In this document: piece by piece, positions 33,539 through 46,852 of the stretch | Layout of the letters: each line of letters begins with the position of its first letter | How positions within the stretch are numbered: the first letter of the stretch is position 1 | Source: Eretmocerus hayati | Taxonomy: Eukaryota > Arthropoda > Insecta > Hymenoptera > Aphelinidae | Length of the DNA stretch: 64,000 nt | Direction: 5' to 3' | NCBI GenBank assembly: GCA_029851415.1 | Contig: CM056742.1 | Coordinates: 15,045,736 to 15,109,735, forward strand | Translations under genes and position numbers: made by a program | Notes under the pieces: generated by a model | Told to the model about the DNA's origin: nothing | The model's input: the letters and a program-made list of their open reading frames with translations, nothing else | Database searches by the model: none

Positions 33539-34559
33539 CTTTGTGATGTATCTGAAAAATTTTATACAAATCTGTTTTGAAAAATTTGTATAAAAATATC
33601 GAATCCTCAAGAAAAATTTCCATTCCAGTGTATGACAAAGATGTATAGAGTGGATAATAGATGAAAGGTAGCTCGGTAAGCGACCACCCAAATTTTTCAC
33701 GAAAAGTTGTTTGATTGATTGGTTGTAATATTCTAATCCCGCAAGTTCGACGTCCCGATTTTACCATGCAAATTCATTTTCTATCTGACTATTCTAGTTC
33801 TTGATACGCAAAAAGAAGTATCTATGCAACGAAGGCTAGATTTTATGTGAGAACATCGGAACATGACTGAATGCATACAAGATGGTCAGTCGAGAGTCAT
33901 TCGCGATTTAACCAAAAGTATTTATTTGCATACTTCCTGGATTAGAGGTAATCAGGATTGTGAAAAAGAATGGCTGGTTCTTTGACGGGGACTATGAAAA
34001 ATTCTGGATTCACAGGATAAACGAAGTAAGTGTACCCAACATACCCCCATATGCTGATCTCAAGAAAGGCCACTCGCTGACCTTCCTGCAAAATTTTTTA
34101 CGTTTCTAATACTGGAATATGAGAGAATTAATGATTTGGACAGATCCCGGATGATTTCTGTGTCTTCCAGAGAATATGAAGTGAGTTTTTGTATTTTTCG
34201 TGTTTGCGCACCGAAATCGCGTTGAGTAAAACTGGTGCCAACATTTTTTGGTACGATCAATCTCAACGTACTTTGGCCTGTTCGTTTTCTTTTCACAAGA
34301 CCTTCAAAATCCTTTGGAAAGCTGCGAATTTTGGATTTGGAGCGATTTTATGAACAAAATACGGAGTTCGTTCGCAAAAATGGAGACCAAAATTGGTGTA
34401 TACCCAACGTGTCCCCCCATGTGGTTATATCGAAAGACAGTACGACTTTTTTTTACCACCCGTGTTCATTACACCAAAATAGGTCGGAAATAGTGTTCTG
34501 GGCCGGTAAAAAGCTCCAAATGTGATTGCACCCCGATAAATAGTACTTTATGCACCGAT

Positions 34560-34738
34560 TCGATGTTAGGCTGTTCTGGGACATGGAAATCAATTTTCCT
34601 CGAGTGCAACGAGGGGGAAAAATTCCCATTGCCTCAAAACAGCCCGACAAGCGAGGTGCATACACTATTTTGATATCAGGGCGGCTAAACGCCACTTTTC
34701 TAATTTGAGCCGCGGAGAAAAATTGCCGTTTAGTTAAC
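34560..34738. repeat. Second copy of the 170-bp dispersed repeat
   Basis: Matches 21470-21640 in the same orientation. Nearby, gtgtacccaacataccccc at about 34027, a variant at about 34398 and an inverted copy at about 36280-36304 suggest further transposon ends, with no complete element defined. Confidence 0.55.
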
Positions 34739-35800
34739 TATAATTTAATGCACTTCATCTTCGGTCTACATCGTTTTTCTTGGGAAAATTGAAACAGCTC
34801 GACTCCAATTGATCATAATTAGACATACTTGAGCTCATTTTGAAAGTATTGAAACAAGCTTAAAAATAACCCCAGGTGCATTGAAGAATGTCGAGGTAGA
34901 TCAGAGTTGTTCAAATACACTGCTAAAAGAGATTAGCAGTGTGCTTTCTTCAGATGTTATCTGATAGTAGTTAGAACGAATCTTTCAATCACTATCACCC
35001 TGATCGAGAACTAAACATTATGATTGGCTCTCGCTCATTAGCTCCAGTTTAATTGTATAAAACTAAACTAGAGCTAGTTAAGTAAGGTCTGTCACTTTGT
35101 TGAAATAGAATTTGATAGAGAATTGATTTACAGATGATTAAAATTGAGTTCTCGGTAAAAATTTCAATTTTTCGAGAGAAATTTTGATTTCAATCATGTT
35201 CAAAAGGATTTCGATCAAATTTGGTTTCAACCAATCGATTTGGGAAGCATACAAAGTACAAATTCAGTTCATCGAAATTTGAATAAATTACTTGCAGAGA
35301 AAGATAAGAGTAGAATATAAATATTGATGAGAATTTTTTTGTTAATTTTAAGTTCTTTTTTTGATGAATCAAAATAGGAGGATAAGAACAATCTAAACTA
35401 AGGTCTTTAAAGCAATAGGTATCTGAAGTTTGCCTGAGATGGAATTTCGATACAATTGGTTTGAACATGATTATAAACAGGAATTTTTAGTGGAAATTTT
35501 GATTTTTCTTGAAAATTGAGATGTATGAAGATTAAATGAAATTTCGATATCAACCAATCGATGGATTGAGCCGTAGAGCGCAAGAAAATGGGGGAAAAAG
35601 ATAATTTACTATGGAGGTAGACAATTTTAGCGATTTTACATAGAAAATCCTCTGAATTAAACACGACTGGGAGAGAAGAGCAGCCAAATCACTGGTCTCA
35701 CCTCTGAGTGATTTTCTACAACTCATAGGAAGGCAAAAATTGATCAAGCAGAGTGTAGATGAGAAAGCGTGGCGGAAAAAAACAACACACATACACACAT

Positions 35801-35801
<1 letters not shown>

Positions 35802-35833
<32 letters not shown>
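35802..35833. repeat. (CA)n microsatellite
   Basis: About 16 CA units, flanked by further ca/ta-rich and ga-rich low-complexity sequence to about 35878. Confidence 0.95.
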
Positions 35834-35836
<3 letters not shown>

Positions 35837-37329
35837 AGAGGCACACAGACACATACATACACACGCACACACACACATGCGAAAAGTGAGCGAGATAAGT
35901 CTCTCATAGGTTTAGGAAACTACAGAAGAAATAAAAGTGTTACATACAACCAATGGATTTTAGCAAAAAGAGTGAAAAGTGGTTTTATCCAGATGGAAGA
36001 GGATTTGTTGAAGACTGGAGGGAAAATTGAGCGAAAAATTTACTGGTCCAAAGATAACCCTTCCTTTTTAGAGAAAGCAAGAAAGGCTTAATGGAGGCAT
36101 GTTGAGCACACCCTTCCACCAACTCGCAAAAAATCACTTTTTGGGGAAATCGTGTGACTCGGGTTTATCGAAATTAAACGGGCCCTAGCTCGTTTTTGGG
36201 TCCCGTAACAAGCTTCAAAATGCGATAAGGTACAGTGGAAAATACTGAAGTGGACCGAAACTATGGCAAAACGGCTCAAGGGTGGCGGTATGTTGGGTAC
36301 ATTCCCCTTAAATGATTCTCACGCGTGTCTCTGTAATCAAAATTATCCTGCCTATATAATACATGAAAATTCATAACTCTGGTGAACTCTGAATCAAAGA
36401 ATATCTTGTAGTAAGCTACGCGAGGGAACATTCTTATATTCTACAATGAAACAAATGAGGCTTGCAGTCAAAAATCAAAGCTCGTACGGGGCATGTCCTG
36501 TTTGTTTGGAAACATTATCTCCGAACTCAAATTCTTGAGATCATTTTCGATAAATGCTCAGATTATCATTTCACGACAAGAATATGGTTCACGAAACGCG
36601 AGGCTCCAAATGGTCAGAATAATCCTTCAAACTCACAATAGACGAGGATTAGATATGTAGTTGATCCAAGAATCGTGCAATCTCTAGTGACACTGTCGCT
36701 AAAAGTTTCGATTTCTGTGAGTCTCGCAGAAACCACTTTTTTATTTCCTTTGCTAACGACACAAAATAAAACATGGACAAATGTACAATCTCGATGAAAT
36801 TAAAAACATTGCCGTACACCAAATGTCGACGCTACTCGATCGAGAATAACCAGTTCAAGAGTTTCGAAACGTATAATTTCTTGATTTTAAAATTTCGTTG
36901 AGAGAATTCATTCAAATTTGAAAATCGTATGTGATATGTTTGATCACCTGTGAGATATGTTGACACAGAGATCATTCAACACATCAGGGATGTCTTTCTC
37001 TAATTCACGATATAATCTGAGTAAAATAAGTCGAATAAAAAATGACAGAAAGTGTATTTGCCAAAAATTTACTTGCTACCAGTTTGCTTTTGCGTAACCT
37101 TTAAAGTTTAAAAAATTACGCGAATGTACAAGGCTATATTTTCAAAATTTGAGACGAATCGCATCAATCTTTGATACAGTATCGTTACATGACATCAAGA
37201 GACTATTGAAATTCTTATAATAAAAGAAAAAAAAATTGAAATTCTTAGTCTCAAAATGGCGTTCATGTTTCTCGGATACGACAAATTTCAAAGTGCTAAT
37301 CCAAATGGAATAAGGCTTTGAGTAGTTGC

Positions 37330-37600
37330 CAAATAGTAGATTTCGCACCGAGTTTATGAGGTTGTAGCTCGCTTCTGAGCGACTGGTTTTCGGCCTGAGC
37401 CGCACGTGAAGGTCGAAATAACTGCTCGGAAGCGGGGAAACCTCATGAACGACTTACGAATACTATTTTTTACAATTTTGTAAGCATCCAAACATCGGAA
37501 AGATGCAAAATAGTACATTTTGGATTCGAAGGAGTAAAAACTTTTTTTTTATTCGAGTGATGAGTTTCCGGCCCGGGCTGTAAACGCGAGTTGGAATCGC
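37330..37600. repeat. Dispersed repeat copies (same family as 15.1 and 54.2-54.5 kb)
   Basis: Two adjacent copies: tttatgaggttgtagctcgc with ggttttcggcctgagccgca (about 37345-37405), and gatgagtttccggcccgggc (about 37558-37577). Confidence 0.6.
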
Positions 37601-40600
37601 CACGAAAAATAAGTCACACCCTCGTTACGAACTATACTTCTTGATAAATTTTGAGTAAAATTTGGTGGAGTGTGATCACGGCAGTGTGATCAAAGTACTA
37701 TGATGCACATCGTATTCAATTTGAAATTTTACCGTATTTGAGTGGTTTTGCAAAAATTTCGATATCGAAGGTTCGAAAATATCATCAATATCACTTCAGG
37801 ATGTTCTAAGATGTGCTTACTTTTCGACTTTTTGAAATATATAGAGTATGAAATAACTCACACGCGAGTCTAAATATTTATAGCGTGGCCCGGACCTGAC
37901 ATTTCGAAGCGTAACACGGACCTGATATTTTGACATTAAAATTGATCGTGAAACAGTTTGAGCTACGGTCTTGAAGTTTCGAGCTTTCCATTTGGCCATC
38001 CATACACCACGAAAAAAGCGCGCCAGTAAGGCATGCACGTGAAGAAAAATTGAGCAAGATTTTTGCGAGAAAGTACTTCCCGAAGTGTGAGAATCAATCT
38101 TTTTTCGATACTTTGATGCGTGGAAAAGTTGCGTCGGGCGATTTACTTTCAGAAAAAATTGATGTGGAGTGGGCTAAGCCCACTCTTCCCGGGGACAACT
38201 GATTAGGACTACCCAGGGGTTATGGAATACGGATTTGACTTTTTGACCCCTTTTTCGATGATAGTTTTCTTTGGTAGCCCTGGACCGGTACACTTATGAT
38301 TGCAACAAAAAAGCACAAATAAGTACATCGAAAATTACTTGTGCAATTGTTTTTCCAATCGTTCAAAGATTTCGTATGGGGTTGCACAATTTATTGCAAA
38401 GTTTCCATGGAACTTCTCATATGCATATTCCAAACACTCATTCACCAATATCTTCGAGTAAACAAAGTCGTAAGATTCTAAAAACAAAATAGTATTATCC
38501 CTCGCACAAATATACTCTATAAGCACTGTCTTTTAGTTGATTTGAGCTTAATTTTATACAAGTACTCCATAGACAATCTGGTTACCCGCACCTGTAGAGC
38601 TCTCTAAAAGGATTATCATAATCCTCCTCACATTCCCAGAATCGTAGCCCACTCTTACTCATTATCCTCTTTTCGAATTATCTTTGCGACAAGCTTTCTC
38701 GGAGTCGTTTTGTATTGTAGAACAAATCTAATGTTTTGCAAGTACCTAATAGTGTTTATAATTGTCTAGGAAGCGAGTTGAATTGTGGAAACCATAATGT
38801 CAATGGATTAGATACACAACCCACGCTTTTATCATATTTGTTTTTTAAAATTATGAAAATCGTGCAGCAGCAAGTCATCTGACTTAGCCTTTGTCTAGGA
38901 CAGAACCAGATTAGGGTTTTTAGTTTTTTTTACATTTTGTCTTGCCTTCATGCCTAACATTTCCTATAAAAACGAATTTTTAAAATTTCTTCCTTTGAAT
39001 TATTTAATTACCAATTTGAAATTTGGGCTCAACAATGTTTTGAAAGTGGTCGGGAATGTTGGAGAGTTTTGATAGACCAATCAATAACCATACGAATCAT
39101 TCAGGTATGGCCTAAAACAAAATTATGGAACCTTGAAAGGCATAAAATATTTATTCAGGCGTACGAAATTCAACATACTGTCTATGGGTCCTGCAGGACC
39201 CACCAGGCGCCTATTAGTTAAATAAAAAATGTCGGTTCCAATCTGATATCGCTTACGAACATTCTTCCAAACCAGATCAAATCAAACTAAGTCTATTCGA
39301 TGAAATTCAAATACTTCACATACCTCACAATATGATCCAACAAAGTATTTCTCATCCGACATAGAATCATACATATCAAAATTCTATGAAAATTCTTTCC
39401 TCTCGAAAATGACTCTGAATGATTCAATTTATATGCGAGAATCCGCCCATATCAATGGAATATCTCTCTTTCTAAATACCCCTATAAATCGTTAGAACTT
39501 AAATTCCATAAAGATATATTCCGCCTCTCCGACATCTCTTCCACCTCAGCAAACAAAATTCTCGACAGAAATTCGAATGCTCAAACCAAACCCCCACGGA
39601 AAAATCCCAAGAAAAGTTCAATATACAAAAAAGGTTATGTTTTCCAAACGCCTAATCAATATCATCCTCCGTTCAACCTATACATAAAATCTCAAAAAAA
39701 ACTCAATCTCAAAAAATCTCAAAATAACTCTCCACTTTTTTTCCTCGTCCTCAATACCTAATACACACTCTGGACAATTTTATAAGGGTATCATGGATGA
39801 ATTGAAAAGAATGTATCAAAAGCTCAAGACTTGAAACACCAAGAGATTGTGATCTCATCGAAGCTATTCTAAAGGGTCTAACTTTGTCTATATCGAAATT
39901 CATGTATGTTCCGATCGTTTTACGTGGTCATCTTGCGTACCTACCTATACTCCGGAAAGATTTTCACTGCATCAAGACTCTATACATGGCTTTCTAACCC
40001 TCATATGAAACATATATACACAGATTATATTGGTTATGAAAGGTATATGGTATATATGGAAAATCTCAAGTGTAACGACTATGCGTCGTGCGTGTTTTGA
40101 ACGTACAAAGTTCTATAGCGATGTGAGCTTTAAAGTAGCTAAAGTATAGAAAGATATAACATTGAAAATGAGTCTTTTTTTTCTCTTTTTAACGACAAAC
40201 CGAGGGATTACAAAAATTGCTCCTTTATGAGCGTCCAAGGTGCTAAATGACGAATAGAAACGCTATTATTTTCTCATATAGGATTTGATTGAAATCCATT
40301 TTGGTTGAAATCTATACGCGCACGTCTACACGTACACACATATACACATACCTTAGCGATGAAATTTTAGCTTGCTACTGAAGCGAGGGAATGTCTCTAT
40401 AGTGAGTTATAAAATTGTGAGGCTATGCTGCTTGGTTCGAAGCGTTGGCGGAATTCCTTTAAGCTTTGGGTTTTAGCTTGAGGTTCATTTTATACGCGAA
40501 AACATGCTTTGAATCTGTTCAACGTCACGATATGCTATTTGGAGTAAGTGTCGTCGTGACTTTGTTGTGAAACGTGGGTATAACAGAATTTTTATCACTC

Positions 40601-41231
40601 ATTAGACTCTTACTCTATCTAATAACAATTCTATTAAATGTGTCTTGATGCTCTTTGCTGCTGTTATTTGAAACTTGATATTTTGTGGTATTACTGTTTT
40701 AGATACCCTAGATTGACTTATGCTTTGACCCAAAATTTGTTTCAATAACTTTAATCGGGGAAACCCCCATCATTCATGAGAAAAAAGCACCCTCGGGCAA
40801 AATTTTTCTAAAGGTAAGATCCCGAATAATCTGATTTTGGATTTAAAAAAAATTGTTACGTCACAGTCCGTGACTTTTTGATCATTTGATTCCGTAAGCA
40901 TTTGTGTGTACCTGATGTTGAATACGCTGCTGAAAGTCGTTAGGGGAGTGCTTCTTCATCTCCAATTGATCATTCGAATATTTAAAAACATGAAAACTTT
41001 TACATTCATCATTATTGTATGTAGAATTGGAATCCAACTCTCTTCCTATGATGAAAATTTATTAATGATAGAAATTTCTCTAATCACATAAGAAAAATTA
41101 TCGATCAAACAACCAAGATTCTATGAAAAAAAAATTTTGCAAACTTTTTTCAAAGATCTTGGTGGATTGTCATTATTTATAGTTTGATGATTAGAAGTGA
41201 ATGTTGAGTATGTAGAACTGGAGGTTGACTA

Positions 41232-41561
41232 ACAAGGGGAGGACTTGATATTTGGATCACCAATCCTTTGCAAAATTTTCTTACAGTTTTGTGTCACCTA
41301 GAATATGAAGAATCCAGAGTGACTCCGTCAAATGGGCCTTCTGTCCAGAGCTACAAGCAAAAATGTTAGCGTTGCCAGTATATCTATTTATATCACTCTT
41401 TAACATGGGTCTATATGGGCAATGTTAATGTCATGGGCTGTAACTTTGAACAGGAGGCCCTTTTGACGGAGTTACTCTGGATTTTTCATATTCTAGGTAA
41501 TACAAAACTGTAAAAAAATTTTGGACAAGATTGGTGATCCAAAGGTCCGGTCCTTCCCTTG
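41232..41561. mobile_element. 330-bp foldback MITE between TA dinucleotides
   Basis: The arms of about 150 bp are inverted copies (left ttggatcaccaatcctttgc and gaatatgaagaatccagag have inverted counterparts on the right). TA precedes the left end (41230-41231) and follows the right end (41562-41563), so a TA target duplication is plausible. The arms meet around 41390-41410. Confidence 0.75.
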
Positions 41562-41619
41562 TAACTACATCGGTATGTGATCAGGAACAGTCCATGGAAA
41601 ATTCTTGGAGGTCAATAGA

Positions 41620-44300
41620 AATTGTTCTCGAGATTAGCAGCGGAATTCAGGAGTCAGAATTAAGAAAAAGTTGAAATTCAAGTTGAAAACTTCGTTGGGT
41701 CATGATGAATTGGTAGATGTGGATCAAAAAGGTAACCCGATTGCATGAGAAGGTTGAATAATGCCTCAAAATTCCAATGAAGTTAATAAAAATGTCTACG
41801 AGTTTTTGAGTGACATAGGAATGAAAAAATCCCTTTCAAAGAAGTGGAAGTCATGAAGAATTCTCCGGATTAACCAATCTCTTTAGAATGATCAAGAGAT
41901 AGTTTCATAACAACATTGGGAAATTTAGTATACGAGTCTTGGATGCCGGAACGTTTGAACAATCATGGTCCGGTGGAATTTCAGGTAATCAATTTGCCGG
42001 GAAGAAGGATAATTGAGAGTATGGAGCTGGAAATGCACTGGGTCCCAATTTAGAACAAACCCTCAAAGTTTCAAGAAGATTGCTCTAGGGGTTCAGGAGA
42101 AACCGTGTCACAATGAGAGGGCAATATAAAGACACATACACATACGGTCATGCACGAGGTGTGATTGAAAATAATTCACGGGGGGCGTTGTATGTACATC
42201 ATAAAGGGAATTTATAGGGTCACCATTCGATAGGTCTCGGCGAGCAAAATAAGATGAATGAAATTGCATTGGGGTCGGAATACAAGTAGGTTGTCAAAAA
42301 TGAAAAATTCGAGGAAATTTCAGGCAGAGAAGGAAAAATTCAAATTGAAGGTAAAAGAATTGGTACAATCGATAGGTGGATGACGCTCGAAAAAGACTGC
42401 GCCTACCGGTGGAGAAGGCTGAGCAATGTCTGGAAGTTCTCAGAAGATTGATGAAAATGTCTATGAGTTTTCGAGTGACATGGGCAAGAAAATTAAAAAA
42501 ATATTCTGCAAAAGATAGAAACCCCCATAAAAATTCTGTATTAGCCAACCTCTTCAGAATGTTCGAGAAATACTTGAACATTGAGTGACAATTTATATTG
42601 ACAATTGAGGGGGTGGGTGGAAAAAGGGCGTAACTGCAAAACAGTCATTTTGAGAAAATCAATAAAAACTTGATAGATACCGCTAGAGACATAATTGGAC
42701 GAGTTGAGGTGACTTATTTCGAAGAAGATAGCATTCTCGAAATAGTCCAACCCGAGCCAGGGGATGAAATTTGATCTTGAGCTTTTTTCAGCAATTTCAA
42801 AAAATGCAATTACGCCCTTTTTCCGAATACAGGGTCAAATTTCGGCCTTTCTCCCTCACAATAAGTGGAACTAAATCTCGTGATCAAGTCCAATTGTCTT
42901 CAAATTTTTTAAGAGTGTTCCTGGGCATGTTATGAAAGATATCTGATTGCTAGGGGTGGTTCGATTCATGCTCCACGGTTCTATGGACACGAAAAGTTTC
43001 CATCAGTCGTGTGAAAATGACGAGAAATTTTTTTCACTAAAAAAGGGTAAAAACACTCAATTTGAAGGTAAAACAACATGTTTTCATCGTTATATTGGGT
43101 GGAAAAGCGTTTCCAGGCTCTGGAGAACTTTTTTAAAACGTTTCCTCGGTAATTGGGCCCTTTTGACAGATCCCCCCTCAATTACGCCCTATTACAGAGT
43201 AATTACGCCCTTTTAAATCTTTTCAGTCAGGTACTTAAGCCCTTTTTCCAAATCCTGTTGGGCTGAGCAAAAAATTAAGCCCTGATATTGAAATTTTATC
43301 ACAGCAGTTACGCCCTTTTAACATTCTATCATTGCACCTACGCCATTTCATCTGCCAGACGTTTTTAGGGGTCTTATGGAAAACGGATTTCGGGGGGTGA
43401 TAGATGTTGGTATAGAAGCTCGAAAAAAGCGATGTCCGGAAGAAGGGCATAATGGCGGTTACGCCCTTTTTCCACCCACCCCCTCAATCGCAGATGCTAG
43501 AAATGGGGATTTTAACGAGATCCATTTTGAGTTTTGTCAAATTTCGTTGAGTTTTATTAAATGACCCAATTCATAACGAAATACCACCTCAAAAATCATG
43601 ATCATGATATTATGGCGATTATAATTTTTAGAGTGGGATTTGATCATAAAATTAGTCATGAGATAGAATTCATCAAAATCGAAAATGGATTTCGTTGAAA
43701 ACCCCGGTTAGAACATTTGGACCAACGTGGTCTGAAAATGGCCTCGAAATTTAGATAATTAATTCGACGTGGAAGAGAAAGTATTGAGAGTATGAAGCTG
43801 TCGATGGACAGGAGTCATCAATGATCAATTTAGAACAAACTCTCAAAGTTCTAAGAAAATTGCTTCAGGGGTTCAGGAGAACTCGCGTGACAAAGGAAAG
43901 ACAACATATAGACACACGCACATATGGACAAATACAACGTGTAATAGCTTACAATAACTCACATAGAGCATTGTACATGAGAAGTGGTTAGTGTACGGGT
44001 ACGACCTGGTTAGGTCTCGGCAAGTACGATAAATGGATGAACTTGCATTTGTACAGGGCTCGAACTAGGTGGTCAAAGATGAGAAAATCGGAACAATTTC
44101 AAGTGAAGATTTCCGCACCGATACAATACCTCCTCTTCGAGAAAGCAAGAAGCAAAAAGAAAAATCTGGAAGAATTCTTCAATGACAGCGAATATTTTGA
44201 GTCTACTCGTCCTAATAACACGAGATCCCTATACAAACTCTGCCTCAGAGGGTTAAGAAGGCTTTTCTGGATTTGCGCAACCTTTTCAGCATTCTGAGAG
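41620..44300. repeat. Diverged tandem direct repeats, about 0.66-kb unit, split by a transposon
   Basis: Segments near 41763 and 42427 (aaaatgtctatgagtttt...gagtgacat) and near 42050 and 43835 (tttagaacaaaccctcaaag) correspond in order. A third unit begins near 44037. Removing the element at 42604-43488 restores a spacing near 0.66 kb. Homologous units keep corresponding reading frames (for example the 42376-42588 and 44037-44297 frames), though with stops in several copies, so they may descend from a coding sequence. Confidence 0.6.
42604..43488. mobile_element. 885-bp element with about 33-bp terminal inverted repeats
   Basis: The ends attgagggggtgggtggaaa and continuing aaagggcgtaac are inverted at 43456-43488. 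The motif ttacgcccttttt or close variants recurs internally at about 42810, 43178, 43200 and 43308, giving subterminal direct and inverted repeats. It is inserted in one of the 0.66-kb units. No transposase is seen and no target duplication is recognised. Confidence 0.8.
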
Positions 44301-46852
44301 AATTTGAATTTGACTGCCTACGCAAATATGTGCAGGAAACCACTGGTTGAAGTTGATCCAATCAATCGAAACCGAGGGGAATGATGAAAAGATTTTCGAG
44401 GAAACGAAATTTTGAACTCGAGAGGAGCATTACCACTCTGTATAGTCCTTTTCTTCCATTTTTCTTGTACTTTTCAGCGTAGTAACCGAATGCGTAGCCA
44501 GGTTTGCTCTGACAAGCCAGAATTTTTTTTGAATCGCAAAAAACTGACTTTACAGACAAGGGTGTTATTAGCGTTTTTTTTGTTATTTCTCTGAATCTAT
44601 GGGCTTACTGGCGCATTTTTGTAATGCACTAAAGGCGTAATAAAACTATAATTTTCAGCGTATTTTGAACTGCTCAATTTGATGGCAGTGGTTGCAATGG
44701 GCTAGGATGTAAATCAGCTCCACATATTCAATAGGAATATTTGAGGATGATTTTTCGAGTAACTATCAGAAAAATTTGACCGCGGATTTTGTAATAACTT
44801 TCAAAATGCTCACAAATTCACCAGAAACATCCTTTTTAAGCTCTTAGGCAGCATTTTTTCCAATCTAATATATACATAGAGGGGAAATCGTTTGCAATAG
44901 CCCAAAAAATAGACGTGTCAGATGTACAGCTATCATTCCGAAAAAGGCGTTTTGAGCAGTTTCTTAGATGAGCTTGAGCCCCCTCGTAATAAGTCAAATC
45001 TCGAAGTTTTGATCCTCTAACACTACTCAAATGGTCACGTTTTGTTCCCATGATACAGTATCTGAAATCCCGGGGGTGTTACTTTGGTGATGCCAAATGA
45101 CCTTCGGTATGTCATGAAAATGCGATCAATCATGTCGACATTGTTTTCCACCCTGAGCTTATGTGAGTACACTCCAATAGTTCTATTTCGGGAGAGATTA
45201 GGATAAAGAAATTCAGAGCAAGATGTACCACCTTGTAGCGATTGAGGGGAGCCATGTGGATAGTTTTAGGATTGCTCTAGGCTACAGGACTTGAAACTTG
45301 GCTCATGACAGGTAGGCCTTGAGCTTACCCTAGAAAATACTCAAAATGTCTTTTCCCAGAGTAATAGTTGTACATTTGACGACTTTATTTTTGGGGCATT
45401 GCAAATCATTCTCCTTCCATTCATATATAAAATAAGAAAAAATGCGCATTTGTAAGATTGAAAAGTATGCGAGAACGGATATTCCAGGTTGCTCTTGACG
45501 CGTCCTAAGATTCAATGAGAAATTGGTCAAATATTCCTGATAGCATCTAGAAAGATCAGCTTGTTACTCGTTTTCGACGCCTCCTAGCTCTTTGAAAGCA
45601 CTGCCATCTTGTCCAACTGGTCGAAGTGCTTAAAATGACAAGAATTGGATGGGCTTTCGTTCCATCGCGAGAGAATTTAATCAAGTCAATCAAGTTCAAA
45701 TAATCGCAACAAACGCAAAAATCGCTGTGTTTGAAAAAGATCTGCTTTCATTCAATCTATTTGAGGAAAAATGACTTCTAAGGGAAACACGGAATATCGA
45801 CCGGTCTCCACGTCAAGGAATACTTGAAGAAATAATATTTTGGCAAATGTATTATTCCGACCTCAAAATCTTATTGACTAGTATTATTGAGCATCTTGCT
45901 CATTTTTCCTAATTGAGATATTAAAAGATGCCAATTCGTATTTTGTCACAAGCTATGAAGGGTTTATTTACATTCCTGAAGCATGATTCAAGTGTGTCAA
46001 ATGCATCCGCTGATTTTCTGAATTCGATGCATAAACCCACTCTTAGGATGTCACTGAACTTCCATTCGCCAGAGAAAATTTCATCGCCGATCGATCTAAC
46101 CACGAAATATAATACTGTTTCTTAACAGACCCAACTATGTACTTTCAAATTGGGTAACTTTAGTACACCCCTGAAAAATGACTTTCCGAGCTGCATTCGG
46201 CAAGGTGAATGTTTCTATCGCTTTGAAACCTATCCTCCCTTCTTGGCACACACATAAACAATGTTTTAAGCTACCGTAGATCCCACATGGATGGTTTCAG
46301 TCGTTTATCGAAGTTTTTTCCAAAAAGGCTGATTTAGCAGCGATACGCGAGTGGTCCAGTTAGTGTACCTGGCAAAAAGTGTTCCGGAATAAACTACGGG
46401 TGTATAATGCTACATTTCCATCACATATATCACCATATTGAATAAACCATCGTTACATTAGAGTATTTACAGCATTTGGAATTTTAATGAATGAAATCAG
46501 GAAAAAACTATAAGAACTGTATTAAAATTACCCGACTCTACGTAAAAAGCATTACTGCAGGGTAACTTTGATTCAATTTTGTATCACAGCTTCTTTTCAA
46601 CTCATCTTGAGTCGAGTGATGGTCTATGAGGTCTTAAGATGTTTCAAACAGCTTAGAAAGGGACTTCTAAACGATTGAACTCGATTAACTTGCATGGTGG
46701 TGGGTAAAATTGAAATATTTTGTAAGTTTACCAAAATTGCCCAGTCGGGGTCTAACTTACAAAATCGCTCATAGCTCCGGAGAGAGACATCAAATTTTTA
46801 TTCTGCAGCCCGTCAATCGGAAACTGAGACTGTAAGCTATCGGCTGAACACT

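Noticed and set aside
35759..36091. 110-codon frame beginning with Thr-His repeats
   Set aside because: Product of the (CA)n microsatellite.
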